A stretch of DNA of 24,270 nucleotides from Rhizophagus sp. LPA8_4_AMF (lineage: Eukaryota; Glomeromycota; Glomeromycetes; Glomerales; Glomeraceae). A program made the position numbers and the translations under genes. The notes under the pieces were generated by a model. It saw nothing but the letters and a program-made list of their open reading frames with translations, searched no databases and had not been told where the DNA came from. Location of the stretch: NCBI GenBank assembly GCA_021464525.1, contig JADRCO010000949.1, positions 1-24,270 of the forward strand, given 5' to 3'. Shown in pieces: positions 1 through 9,955 of this stretch (positions within the stretch are counted from its first letter, which is position 1; every line of letters begins with the position of its first letter).

Positions 1-55
<55 letters not shown>
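1..55. repeat. T homopolymer at left edge
   Basis: Uninterrupted run of T from the first base. Together with the T run at the other edge it suggests the window's ends are where an assembly or sequencing read stopped at homopolymers, so true length is uncertain. Confidence 0.95.
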
Positions 56-56
<1 letters not shown>

Positions 57-2445
57 AATGTGAATATTTTTTAATTGAATTTTAAAATGAATAAATATTT
101 ATACATTAACTTTCGTCATTTTTATATTACTGAATGTATAATTTGATGTCATTATCAAATTTATTACTACTTTCGGAACTTTTTTTTATTTTATGATAAA
201 TAAAATAATTTTTTGACGGACCAATTAAAAAATTTTACATGTATTAAGAAATCAAATTCACGTTGATAAAAATTCGAGCAAGTTTTATTTTTAAATTATA
301 AATAACTTTTTTTTTTCCCTTGTGAATGGTATAAATAAACGTGTTTGCGTAATACAAAATTATTAAAGTTTAAGGAAGATCATCATTGATTGGATAAATC
401 GAGTCACATGAACTGTAGTACTGGTAAATAAGATCACTAATCATTTTTAAAATTATTCGTTATCATTGTTAATATTATTACGCGAAACGATAAATTTGTT
501 TAATTCAAAAATATCAATTGTTCTTTCGTCCCTTCCACGATTTATAATTTGTTTTTTCTAATCTGCATGTTACTATGAATAGAAAAAATAAATAAATATT
601 TTTAAACAAAATAATAATATTTATGAATCATATTTTTTACGATTTTTCTTTTACCAACACCGAAGAGATGATAATCAATTCAAATAATTCAAATTATAAA
701 TGATTATATAATAATAAAAATAATAAATTTTTTTTTTTTATTTTTATAATTTATAAATTTTTTTTTTTTTTATCTCTTTTATCTCATTCCCCCTTTTTTT
801 TTAAAAAGAAAAATAATATTAATTTAAGGATTTTTCCTTTGTTCTATTGAAACAGTTAGGATGTTTATTTCAAGCGACCATATTATGATCTGAATACAAA
901 AAAATTTTATTTATATACATAATACTGTATATATATATATAGATTATATTTATGCAAGAAAGAAAAAGTGATTATTTTAACCCTGATAAAATTCATGCTT
1001 GTTTATCGTTTAATGTAAATAATGTTATTAATTGTATATATATATCTTCGAAAAATAGATCTTTTTTAACATTTTTTTTTTTTAAAAAAAAAAAATTATA
1101 CATACATATATATATATAAATAAATCATTCATTGCGAAGACTTCTTTTGAAATTGATTGGATCAAATTTAGGAAAATAAAAAAAAAAATAATTTGTTTGG
1201 TAGGTTCCTGTGTAGCAAGGATAAATAATATAATGACATATTGCTTCAAAACAGGTGTTATGATCAAATTTTTAGAAATCTTTTTTTAAAGTAAAATAAA
1301 TAAATAAATAAAATAACACGTGAACTGGAAAGCTTCTGATTTTTTGCCGGTCACTCCATTCATCCGTTATTTGGCTAAATAAAAGTCACGCGATTACCAA
1401 CTACAAACATGTGATTTAATAGTTCCCGATATTATTTACTTAATTTAGATAAAATATTATAAATATTTCCCGAGAGAAATCTTTTATATAATAAATTTTT
1501 TGTTTGTCACAAAATATTCCTCATTATCTCTTTTTTATTTCTATTAATAAAGAAATTTTTTTTTACACGTACACTTCTACCGTGTGTAAATTACACAACT
1601 TGTAAACCAAAAGTTTACATGTGAAAAGAACATCAAAAACGCCGTTTGGATTAAACAAAAAGAAAATATTAAACAAATCAGGTATAGATATCATTCAACA
1701 ATTAGTAATCTTATTCTTTATTGTAAAACCGGTTCAAATAAAAGTGTACATGTGTAAAAACCGTATCACACACGAGTTTTCGTTTTTATTGTTCATTATT
1801 CCTTTTATTTTTATTTTTATTTTTATTTTTTTTTTTACAACGTATGACGATTCTGCAAAAATTAAAGTTATTATATTTCAAAACCCCAATAATATATGAG
1901 TGAGTTTAAAAAAAAACAATCAGATTTAACGGAAATTTCCGAAAAAGTGTTAAAGTGGCGTTTATTATCATAACTTACTTATTACGCGTTATTTCTATTA
2001 TTTACTCATTTATTTTAATATCAAACATTTTCAAAATTTTTTTTTTTTTAAATTTAAAAAGAGTCAACATAATTTCGCGTTCCTTTTATTATAAACTTAT
2101 AAAACTTGCAGTTTATTCGAGATCGAAAATTAACTATAAAATCAATTGTCACAATAGTCCTATATCATTGTATATGATTATAATTAACTTTTAAAAGAAT
2201 CATTGATTTTTGATTGTCATACAAAGAATTATTGTGATGTGATATAATAAACTGAATATAGTTCTTATTGAACTACAAGCTAACAATGTAAATGGCTAAT
2301 TTTAAAGTCTTTTGGTTTGATCAAGTGATTGATTAAGAATCTTCCCAATTCTTCTATAGAAGTAAAGAACTTACTTACTTGTATTCCAAATATATATTTA
2401 TTAAAAAAAAAAAAAAAAAGATTTTAAATTTTTTTTTTTTATTAT

Positions 2446-2480
2446 CTGATGAATTCTGAATTTCTGATGAATTCAATTTG
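2446..2480. repeat. 18-bp tandem duplication
   Basis: CTGATGAATTC occurs at 2446-2456 and again at 2464-2474, an 18-bp period; the bases after the second copy also partly match. Confidence 0.7.
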
Positions 2481-2504
2481 AAAATATAATCTATCTATAT
2501 ATAT

Positions 2505-2553
2505 TTATGTATGTATGTATAAATGTATGTATATATATGTATGTATGTATATA
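2505..2553. repeat. (TATG)n / (TA)n microsatellite
   Basis: ATGTATGTATGTAT-type repeats interrupted by short TA stretches. Confidence 0.8.
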
Positions 2554-4272
2554 TAGTTACTTTATATAGTTTCAGCCGGCATACATATATATACACATGA
2601 AAAAAAAAATCAGTCATTTTGAATGACCAAGAGATCTATCTGATAATTATTAAATTGAATAACGTAGTATAAATTTTATTTGTTGTACAGTACCAATAAT
2701 AAAGTTTTAGAAAAAAAAAAAAAAAAATATTGTGAAAATAATTTTTAATATCTTCATTCACACTATCATAATTTTACACATGGTCCATATTTTTTTTGTT
2801 GAGATGATTAAGTTTACACAATTTTTCATCTTCTTATCTAGCGTGTTACACGTTTAAAATGATAAATAATATCTAACTCAATGTAAAAATTATATATGTC
2901 ACACTCCTGAATAGATTTGATCTAAAATGTTTAAAAGTGTTAAAAAATTAAGTTGTGAAATGTCTGTATATAAAGGAAAAAGGTTGATACGGGTTACAAA
3001 AAAAAACGCCCATGTCTCCACGATTATAGATAATGTTAACCGAGGTTATCTGTTATGAAAATATAAAAAAAGTTAATTAACTATAATTAATAAAGATGAC
3101 TTACATGTAACATAAATCTAAAATAGAAAATAAAAACCCAAAAAATTACCGGAGCTATATATATATATACATCGGAGTTAAAAAAATAAAATAATAAATA
3201 ATTAAAATAAAAGATAAAATAAATAAATTGATCAATCATAATTAACCGTTTGTATAATATATGGATTTGTAATATTAATAAAAATGCGGCTTCGGAAAAA
3301 CTTATTAGGAATTTAAAAAGGGGCTTATAAATTTTTTTAAATTCATGATGATCATTGGCGTAATTGAATTGCTTCCCTAAAAAAAAAACACAAGTGTTCT
3401 AACAACATTCGATGGATCTAGAACTTACTATAATTGGCCAACTAAATTAATCTGTCAATTTTACCAGTTTCAATGAGAGGACGTTAAAGAAAACGCTCAT
3501 ATTACAACATCTAGTGTTGTATTTTTGTGAAACAACATACAAGTATTAATTTACCAGGTACGACGAATAAAATTAGAATTTATAATAGTAAACAAATTAG
3601 CATTAGCGCATTCGGGTAGAAATCCTGATAATATTTAGATCATCCCCAAAGTAAAAAGTATTGTACTATATATATAAAATATTGCTTATAATAAATGTCA
3701 AAATGAAAATTCAAATTACAAATTATAAGAAGATTTATTCAATCCAAAAGATACATCTGATAATTCTGATATCCAACGTGATTAACCACTGAATAAATGT
3801 GACTTTTTATAAAAAAAATGTGCTTAGAATTATCTGTCAATAATGTTTATAATAATTTAACAAAATTCTAAATTTGGAAATATAGGGTAATTTGTGTATT
3901 TTTATATAGTTTGTATAACATTAGTCCTGCAAATTTTTTAACCAATATGGCTCGGAAAAATATATCGGATAATTTTTTGCTTGATTTGTTCATAATACTT
4001 TTTTTTTTTTTTTTTTTTTACTATCACTAGGAATATCGTAATTCTTTCTACGAACCTTTTTGATAAATATTTTTAGTAATCTATTTAATTATTTGTTTCT
4101 TTGTTTCCAACATTTATGAACACACGGTGACAAATTGTTATTATTCGGATGTTTATAAATATCTCATATATCTAAACAAGTTCATTTTGCAAATCAAGTC
4201 CTTAATTTTGTGGATTGTTTATTATTAAATTTCTTTAAAAAGAAGTACTTGCTTCGGTTAATCCCGCAAAAT

Positions 4273-4515
4273 ATGATGCATACGATCGTCGTTCTACAGA
4301 AGATATCTGATAAATTTATGTATAAAAATATAAAAAATGTACTAGGTATACCGCAATTTTCCGTAGCTTCAAGCGAAGAGAATTCCGCGGAATCTTTTAC
4401 GGACATCTGCGTATTCGATTTAATAACATTAATAATAAGGTTGGACAAAGCCTTTTTTAAGAAGATATTGTATAAAATGTTCCGAATGTTTGTCGTAAGA
4501 ATTGAACTTCAATAA
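4273..4515 (+). CDS. Possible small ORF or exon relic, unrecognised (80 aa from ATG)
   Basis: The plus frame is open for about 100 codons from 4210, with the first ATG at 4273, ending in TAA at 4513-4515. The DNA is less AT-rich than its flanks, with codons such as TCC, GCG, GAC, ATC and TGC clustered in the middle (FSVASSEENSAESFTDICVF). The stop overlaps an AATAAA hexamer. No domain, signal peptide or clear membrane segment is recognised. The minus strand is also open over 4194-4448, which weakens the coding argument. It could be a short gene, a terminal exon whose upstream exon I cannot find, or a fossil of one. Confidence 0.25.
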   Translation: MMHTIVVLQKISDKFMYKNIKNVLGIPQFSVASSEENSAESFTDICVFDLITLIIRLDKAFFKKILYKMFRMFVVRIELQ

Positions 4516-6107
4516 ACGAAAAAAAAAATTAACTCCCGAAAAAATTTATTATTTGTATATTATACCATGTTACACAATACATAATATCTTTGGTGGACCT
4601 CGTCCAAAACTTTTATGGGATCTTTACTTTTAATGGATGAAATGAAGTGGGATGATATTTTAATTTTTAAATTTAAACAATCCCATGTGATCTTTTGTAA
4701 CATAAATAAATTATAAAGTTTGATTTATATGCACAGACATTTTTCTAGTAGAATAAATATCACGCCATAATTTATTAATATCATGATTCAATTCAATTCC
4801 TTTTTGTTCTTTACTATTACTACTAACAGACTACTAACAGTTGCTACCCTTTTTACCACTTTATTTAAACAATCGGAAAATCCTGAAAATCCTTTTTTTT
4901 TTTTTTACGAAATTTCCCGTTTGTAAATTAGTGAAGGAAAAGATTGAGTTGTTAAAATTACTGTTATAGGAAAATTTTGTTAAAATTTCCGGATTGCAGA
5001 AATAGTATAAGTTTAATACGTCATTTAGATCTCATCTTTATGTTAAGACATATGAAATCATATACATTTATAGTTAAAAGAATTCAAGTACGCGTAAATA
5101 TTTTACCCATAAAAAGAGAAATGGTTCAAATTTAGAGAAAGAATTTAAAATGCATAACCTTCGATAGGAATTTAATTTAAATCTGGATTTGGATTATTGA
5201 AAGCCTTATGATGACATGATCGATTTTATGGTTGATGTGGCTTTATTATAAAAATTACTTGGCATTTGTTTAATCATGGCTAAAAGTGATAATCAAGAAT
5301 TTATACGTATTAAAAGGAAAATAACCGGAAAAAACCGAAGAAAGGAAAAGTGTAAGGATTATATTATTAATATATCGGAATGTTTTTATATAATGAATTT
5401 TTTCACGTATTCAATATTATTCACATGGCAAAAGTATTAATTAATAACCCACATTGTATGTTAGAAATCTATTCTAAAGAGAGACAATTATATTATAAAC
5501 GCATTACACTGCATCAACTTTTCCCTATTCATCATTATTAAAGTAGGTTTCTTTGGGGGAAAAAAAAATAAATAAAAACAAATAAAGTATCTCTTTGATT
5601 TTCAGTTTAACCTATGGTTTGACAAATTTTTTCATCTTTTTTATAAGACAAACGGTTTGGAATATATGAATTTCTTGATTTCTTGGGGCAAAAAAATATA
5701 TATATATCCTTACAAGGTTAATCGGCGTAAATAAAAGATTATAATTGTTATTTCTGTTATTTCGTAATTTTTTAAGTCTCTTAAATTACATAGTCTGATA
5801 ACGCCCTATTTCTTTATTTGTAATAATTTGATCAATTGAATTTGGAAAAAATCCTTTTCTTCCTTGTTATATTTGCTACTTTGTGTTTATGTTAATGACG
5901 CAGTGGCTTATTTCATGACTGGAATTTCACGATAAATTTGTGCGACAAAAAAAAATTTTCTTTTACTCTTATACTTGCATCTACGGTAGAAAAGAAAATT
6001 TTTTTTTTATTACGTACATAAAAATATTTTAAAACTCGGAGAAAAAAAAAAAAATTGATGCGGTTTCAGATGAGAATGACCAAAACCGTTTATTACAATT
6101 TTTTTTT

Positions 6108-6256
6108 TTATTATTATTACTATTATTATTATTATTATTATTATTATATTTTATTTTATTTTATTTTATTTTTTTTATTTTTTATTTTTTTTGAATTTTT
6201 ATAAAATAATAAAATAAAAAAATAAAATAATATAAAATACAATAAAAAATAAAAAA
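6108..6256. repeat. Compound (TTA)n-(TTTTA)n and (TAAAA)n inverted simple repeat
   Basis: A TTA array (about 6108-6147) runs into TTTTA repeats (to about 6190), then after a few bases around GAATTTT into TAAAATAAT and TAAAA repeats (about 6200-6256). The right part is largely the reverse complement of the left, so the tract could fold into a long AT-only hairpin. Confidence 0.75.
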
Positions 6257-6417
6257 TTTCTTTAAAAGAAACAACAATAAATTTAAAATAATTTAATTTG
6301 TATTTACATAGTTTTTCCCTTTAGAAATATAAATTTACAAACAAATAATTTTTTTTTTTTTATTTTTATTTTTTTTTTTTAAATGACCAGTATATATATA
6401 TTATAAACCTAAATTTA

Positions 6418-6840
6418 TCACAGTTGTACATCCCCGAATATGTTGTTACAGTCAAAAAAAACAATTCGGGCAGGGCCTTCTTCAGCGTCTTTATGAATTA
6501 CTGTAAGTTCACCCATTTGTAAATGATTTAGAATTTTCCATTGTCTATATAAAATATAAACTTGGCCCAACTGTTTAGCCGTTCGTATGAGCTTTTTTTT
6601 TTTTTATATTACATATTTATAATGTATATGAATATAAAGTACATATATTTATATAAAATATATATTATAATTATAAATAAGAAGAAAAAAAAAAAAAAAA
6701 AATATTAAAAATATTTAAAAATATTTTAAATATTTTAACTTGAAGCTTTTTTATTACTATATGCTTATTATACTTCACCAAATTATAAATGCACAATAAA
6801 AAAGGAATATAATACATACCGGCAAATTTACCATTTTCAT
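6418..6840 (-). CDS. Possible small two-exon gene, unrecognised
   Basis: A segment at 6418-6594 is clearly richer in G and C than its surroundings. On the minus strand it holds a 57-codon open frame ending in TGA (6420-6418), with mixed composition (for example MGELTVIHKDAEEGPARI, then VFFDCNN). It has no ATG at its 5' end, but a splice model exists: short exon 6840-6820 (MKMVNLP; the second ATG has A at -3 and G at +4), donor GTATGT at 6819-6814, acceptor AG at 6593-6592 (alternatively CAG at 6573-6571), exon 2 6591-6418. Reading frame is kept with either acceptor, giving about 57-64 residues. Against it: the AAG acceptor follows a poly-A tract, the other strand is also open for about 34 codons in places, and I recognise no family. 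It may be a gene, a 3' exon of something larger, or a relic. Confidence 0.3.
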
Positions 6841-7088
6841 GCATATTATTAGTATAAAAAAGCGATCAAGGTTTTAAAATTAAACATACGACAAAAAATT
6901 TTTAAATTACTGATAAATAATAATAAAACTCCGTGATGCTCCAAAATTGGCTAGTCGGATCAAAAAGTAAAACTCTTTAATCAAGTGTGACACTAAATTT
7001 TATACAAAACAGAACTCGTTGCAAATATAAATAAGGATTGTTCCTCAAAAAAAAAAAAATATCAATCTCTCAAAAAAAAAAAAAAAAA

Positions 7089-7128
7089 AAAAAATTTAAT
7101 TCATTAAATTTAATGAATTAAATTTTTT
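7089..7128. repeat. Perfect 40-bp palindrome
   Basis: Two 20-bp arms with no spacer, centre between 7108 and 7109. Right arm starts TTTAATGAATTAAA and ends in six T; left arm is its exact reverse complement. It sits about 370 bp before the ATG of paralogue A and directly follows a long A run. Confidence 0.9.
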
Positions 7129-7282
7129 GACATTCGTCATTTTTTAATCTCACTAGATACTCGTGATTTTTTTTTTTCTTCAGCCTTTAAAAAGTCTCAA
7201 GTTTTTCAACACTCGGTTGTTAAAATATTATCTTATATATATCTCTCTCCCCTCAAAAAAAATAAAAAAATAAAAAAATAAA

Positions 7283-7300
7283 ATATATATATATATATAT
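7283..7300 (+). promoter_or_regulatory. TA-repeat / TATA-like core promoter candidate, paralogue A
   Basis: An (AT)9 tract lies about 200 bp before the ATG of the first SWIRM gene. About 30 bp downstream is the pyrimidine-rich CCTTCTTTCTTTCTTTT (7328-7344), a plausible start-site region. The following leader has no ATG. (TA)n tracts are common throughout this window, so position and the parallel with paralogue B are the only support. Confidence 0.3.
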
Positions 7301-7499
7301 AATAAAATAACAATAAATATAAAATACCTTCTTTCTTTCTTTTAAGAGAAACCTTTTTTTTTTATTCCTCGCTAACAAGTAGTTTTTGTCGTTTATAGCA
7401 TACATACATAGTCTATAATCCAGAATCCATTATTCATTCTCTTTTTTTCGTTTTACAACCGTTAAAAAAACAAATAAAACAAAATATAAAGTTTCTACA

Positions 7500-8813
7500 A
7501 TGTATCCTCAGATGAGACACTATACCATTTATACTGGAGAACAAAGATACTCACCTGCTCCAGTCTCTCCCCCACCTTCACCACCAAAGTCTGACATCTG
7601 GCCAACAATAAAAGGTAATGGACCTTATCCTTACAACAACTCCAATGAAACTTTACACAAAACCCGTGTGGTTCAACCTTCGATATCAAACTTGAATTAC
7701 GGCCCTTATCCGTACAATCCTTCTAGAGCCATAACCCATTCAAATCACGTGGATCAAAATTATTATGGTGATCACTTGAAAACGATTGAAAGTTGGAGGC
7801 AACATTCGATAACAAACCACGATATTAATGATGATAACAAAAAAGAAGTTACCGAAACTGAAACCAAAACGTTGTCTAGGATGAGCATAGGTTTTATGTT
7901 GGATAATTCATGTGATGAAGAATACGAAAATTTGTCATCTTCTACAGCACCTGAATTTGGTAAGGAAATTGATCGTAGAGTTTATGCTGGCAGAAAACGA
8001 AGATGTCGTAAAAATCCTTATCCAATGAGAGCACCATCCAAAGATGCTCCAGGAATTAATCTTAAGGTGGATGTTTATACTCCAGTTATGAAAGATCCTG
8101 CTGCAATCTTACGCAGCAACGACACTTCTGCTGCTACGTCACCTACCGATTCGGTAGATTCCCGTCAATTTTCCAAAAACCAAATGTCAACAACATTATT
8201 CTCAACCATTTCTTTGGTTGAATCCAATAATGATGAATCAGATAGGAAGTCAAACGTTAACTTAAAGATTAAGGAGAAAACATCTGCAAGAAAACAACGA
8301 CATAATAAAGATGCTAGAGTAAGACGTTCTGGTGTCATCAAACCTGAACGAAAGAGAAAGGGAAATAGTTTGGCCAGGGTAATGACAGATCGAGGACTTT
8401 TGGAATCGATTTTTAATTCCGATATCACTTCAACCGATATCAAATCGGTTAGAATACCTCCTCCACTACCAATGCGACATGAAGAATTAATAACTGTCAT
8501 CAAAGAATTAAATATAGATCACAGTATCTTGGATAATTATACTCCAGATATCACTTGGAAAGGACAACCTCTTAATATCGCTCATTTACCTCACTATAAT
8601 GAACTACATGAGATTGAAGCAAAAGTAGTTTCAATATTACGCCTTACTCCGGTACAATATTTGACTGGAAAGCATACACTTGTCTCTGCTGCTAGAAGAT
8701 ATGTCCAAAGGGCCTTGCCATTCAAGAAAAGCGATGCACAAAAACTTTTGCGCATTGATGTAAATAAAGCAAGTAAGCTCTGGGAATTCTTTCGTCAAGT
8801 CAAATGGATTTAA
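7500..8813 (+). CDS. SWIRM-domain protein, Fun19/Laf1-like, paralogue A (437 aa)
   Basis: Intronless gene for a predicted nuclear chromatin or transcription factor. The SWIRM domain fills roughly residues 350-437 and ends at the stop codon; its signature is plain: LRLTPVQYL (380-388), KHTLVSAARRYV, SDAQKLLRIDVNKASKLWEF (411-430) and a terminal VKWI. SWIRM is a helical domain that binds DNA or nucleosomes in Swi3, Ada2 and LSD1. Here it stands alone at the C terminus, as in yeast Fun19/Yor338w and fission yeast Laf1/Laf2, the latter associated with the Clr6 deacetylase. Other blocks: SPPPSPPKSDI (23-33), a duplicated GPYPYN (41-46, 68-73), basic GRKRRCRK (164-171, likely nuclear localisation), RKNPYP...VDVY (170-193), ERKRKGNSLARVM (283-295) and IPPPLPM (319-325). 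The start was chosen because the ATG has A at -3 and I see no ATG in the leader. The rest is low-complexity and probably disordered. The family call is firm; the partner complex is inferred. Confidence 0.94.
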   Translation: MYPQMRHYTIYTGEQRYSPAPVSPPPSPPKSDIWPTIKGNGPYPYNNSNETLHKTRVVQPSISNLNYGPYPYNPSRAITHSNHVDQNYYGDHLKTIESWRQHSITNHDINDDNKKEVTETETKTLSRMSIGFMLDNSCDEEYENLSSSTAPEFGKEIDRRVYAGRKRRCRKNPYPMRAPSKDAPGINLKVDVYTPVMKDPAAILRSNDTSAATSPTDSVDSRQFSKNQMSTTLFSTISLVESNNDESDRKSNVNLKIKEKTSARKQRHNKDARVRRSGVIKPERKRKGNSLARVMTDRGLLESIFNSDITSTDIKSVRIPPPLPMRHEELITVIKELNIDHSILDNYTPDITWKGQPLNIAHLPHYNELHEIEAKVVSILRLTPVQYLTGKHTLVSAARRYVQRALPFKKSDAQKLLRIDVNKASKLWEFFRQVKWI

Positions 8814-8892
8814 CTGTTATAGGATTATTATATTATGGATCTTTATGTTCTGACAATTATTGGCAAAATCTCAAAAAACAAAAATTTTTAAA

Positions 8893-8907
8893 TTATAAAT
8901 ATGCTTA
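8893..8907 (+). promoter_or_regulatory. 3'-flank element shared with paralogue B (copy A)
   Basis: TTATAAATATGCTTA lies 80 nt after the stop codon of paralogue A and is identical over 15 nt to 15640-15654 after paralogue B. The surrounding 3' flanks are otherwise dissimilar. It could be a retained mRNA 3'-UTR or 3'-end-processing signal, or residual duplication identity. Confidence 0.4.
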
Positions 8908-9098
8908 TAAATATAATGAGTCGTCCCCATTTATTATTTTTTTTTTTCAAAGAAACTGAATTTCATTATATTATTGTAAATAATTTTTTTTTTATTGCAT
9001 AAATTTAGATTTTCTTTCTTTTTTTTCTTTCTTGATCATTTTTTTTTATAAATTTTATTTTGTGAATAGATCTTTTTTTTTTTTTTTCTGTTACAAAC

Positions 9099-9116
9099 GT
9101 TTACACATTTGTAAAC
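9099..9116. repeat. Short inverted repeat (7-bp arms, CATT loop)
   Basis: GTTTACA-CATT-TGTAAAC, a perfect hairpin about 285 bp after the stop of paralogue A. The same arm sequence in opposite order forms the hairpin at 1601-1619. Confidence 0.7.
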
Positions 9117-9554
9117 TTTTATTTTCCCCTTTTCCTTATCCAAATGCATTTTATGTTTTCAATAACTTTGTAAATACGAACGAAATTTCAACGGCTGTAA
9201 TCGCGTAACAAAACCAAATTAATTGTAATTCGTGATGGCAAAACATATGCGTATAAATATTTTAAATTAATATAATTAACACGACAATTAAATAGATTTA
9301 AATTCCAAGATTAGAAAAAAAAATTCACCTTGAACGATTTAATTTCGAAAACCTTCAATACGCTACTTCGATTTTAATAATAGTATGATTTAAGATTAAG
9401 TAATTTATTTCTTTTTTTTTTCGTTAAAAAGATAGTAACTTACTTTGTCAAAAAAAAAACAAACAAAATGGTTATTCTAAGGAATTACAATTTTTAAAAA
9501 AAGAATAAAGTAAAATTTTTTTTTGAAAAAAAAAAGAATGTTCTCAATTATTAT

Positions 9555-9955
9555 AATTTCTCTTAAAGTAGTGAGTATTACTATTTTCTTTTAAAGAAGC
9601 GAGTGTTCCTAAATATTGCTATTTTCCTTTAAAGAGCGAATGTTCCCCTGATCGATATATATATTGTTAATGTTACTCTTGCTGGTAAATATTGTTAAAT
9701 GTTCCCCTGATTGATAGATAGTGTTAATGTTACTCTGGTGGCAAAATATTGTTGAATGTTCTCCTTGATCGATAGATATTGTTAATGTTACTCTGGTGAT
9801 AAATATTGTTGAATGTTTCTCCTTGATTGATAGATATTGTTAATGTTACTCTGGTGGTAAATATTGTTGAATATTCCCTAACTGATAAATACCATAATAT
9901 TCCCAAAGATATCATAATGTTCCCTAACTGATAAATATCATAATGTTCCCCTAAA
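9555..9955. repeat. Minisatellite, 57-59-bp units with flanking variant units
   Basis: Four consecutive units, 9638-9696, 9697-9753, 9754-9810 and 9811-9868 (59, 57, 57 and 58 bp), each built as RAATGTTC-YCC...TTGAT...TGTTAATGTTACTC...AATATTGTT. They are preceded by three degenerate units around CTTTAAAG-AGCGAGTGTTCC (9555-9646) and followed by shorter 20-26-bp units around AATGTTCCCTAACTGATAAA to about 9955. Unit length is not a multiple of three, so an open frame across it is not evidence of a gene. Confidence 0.9.

Larger units (their letters stand above)
56..6107. other. AT-rich region without a confident gene
   Basis: Mostly homopolymer runs, TA tracts and non-repetitive AT-rich DNA. 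Notable items: palindromes with GTAA/TTAC arms at 1583-1619, an 18-bp duplication at 2446-2480, TATG repeats at 2505-2553, an 11-bp tandem duplication at 4819-4840, the candidate ORF at 4273-4515, and overlapping ATG frames of 53-54 codons at 5276-5541. Nothing resembling tRNA, rRNA or a transposase was seen. Confidence 0.6.

Noticed and set aside
1621-2194. Plus frames of 92 and 79 codons
   Set aside because: No ATG at their start (GTG), strongly hydrophobic from T runs, no recognisable domain.
4819-4840. ACTACTAACAG repeated twice, resembling a branch point plus acceptor
   Set aside because: Branch A to AG distance is too short for splicing and no donor or exon pair fits; kept only as an 11-bp tandem duplication.
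8165-8503. Minus-strand frame inside paralogue A
   Set aside because: Antisense shadow of a gene with clear homology on the plus strand; same for 7495-7689.
9080-9208. Open plus frame after paralogue A (ends PYPNAFYVFNNF...)
   Set aside because: No ATG, begins in a T run, lies in the likely 3' flank; probably chance.
9638-9868. CRISPR-like array
   Set aside because: Units are contiguous and similar along their whole length, with no unique spacers; a minisatellite in fungal-type DNA.
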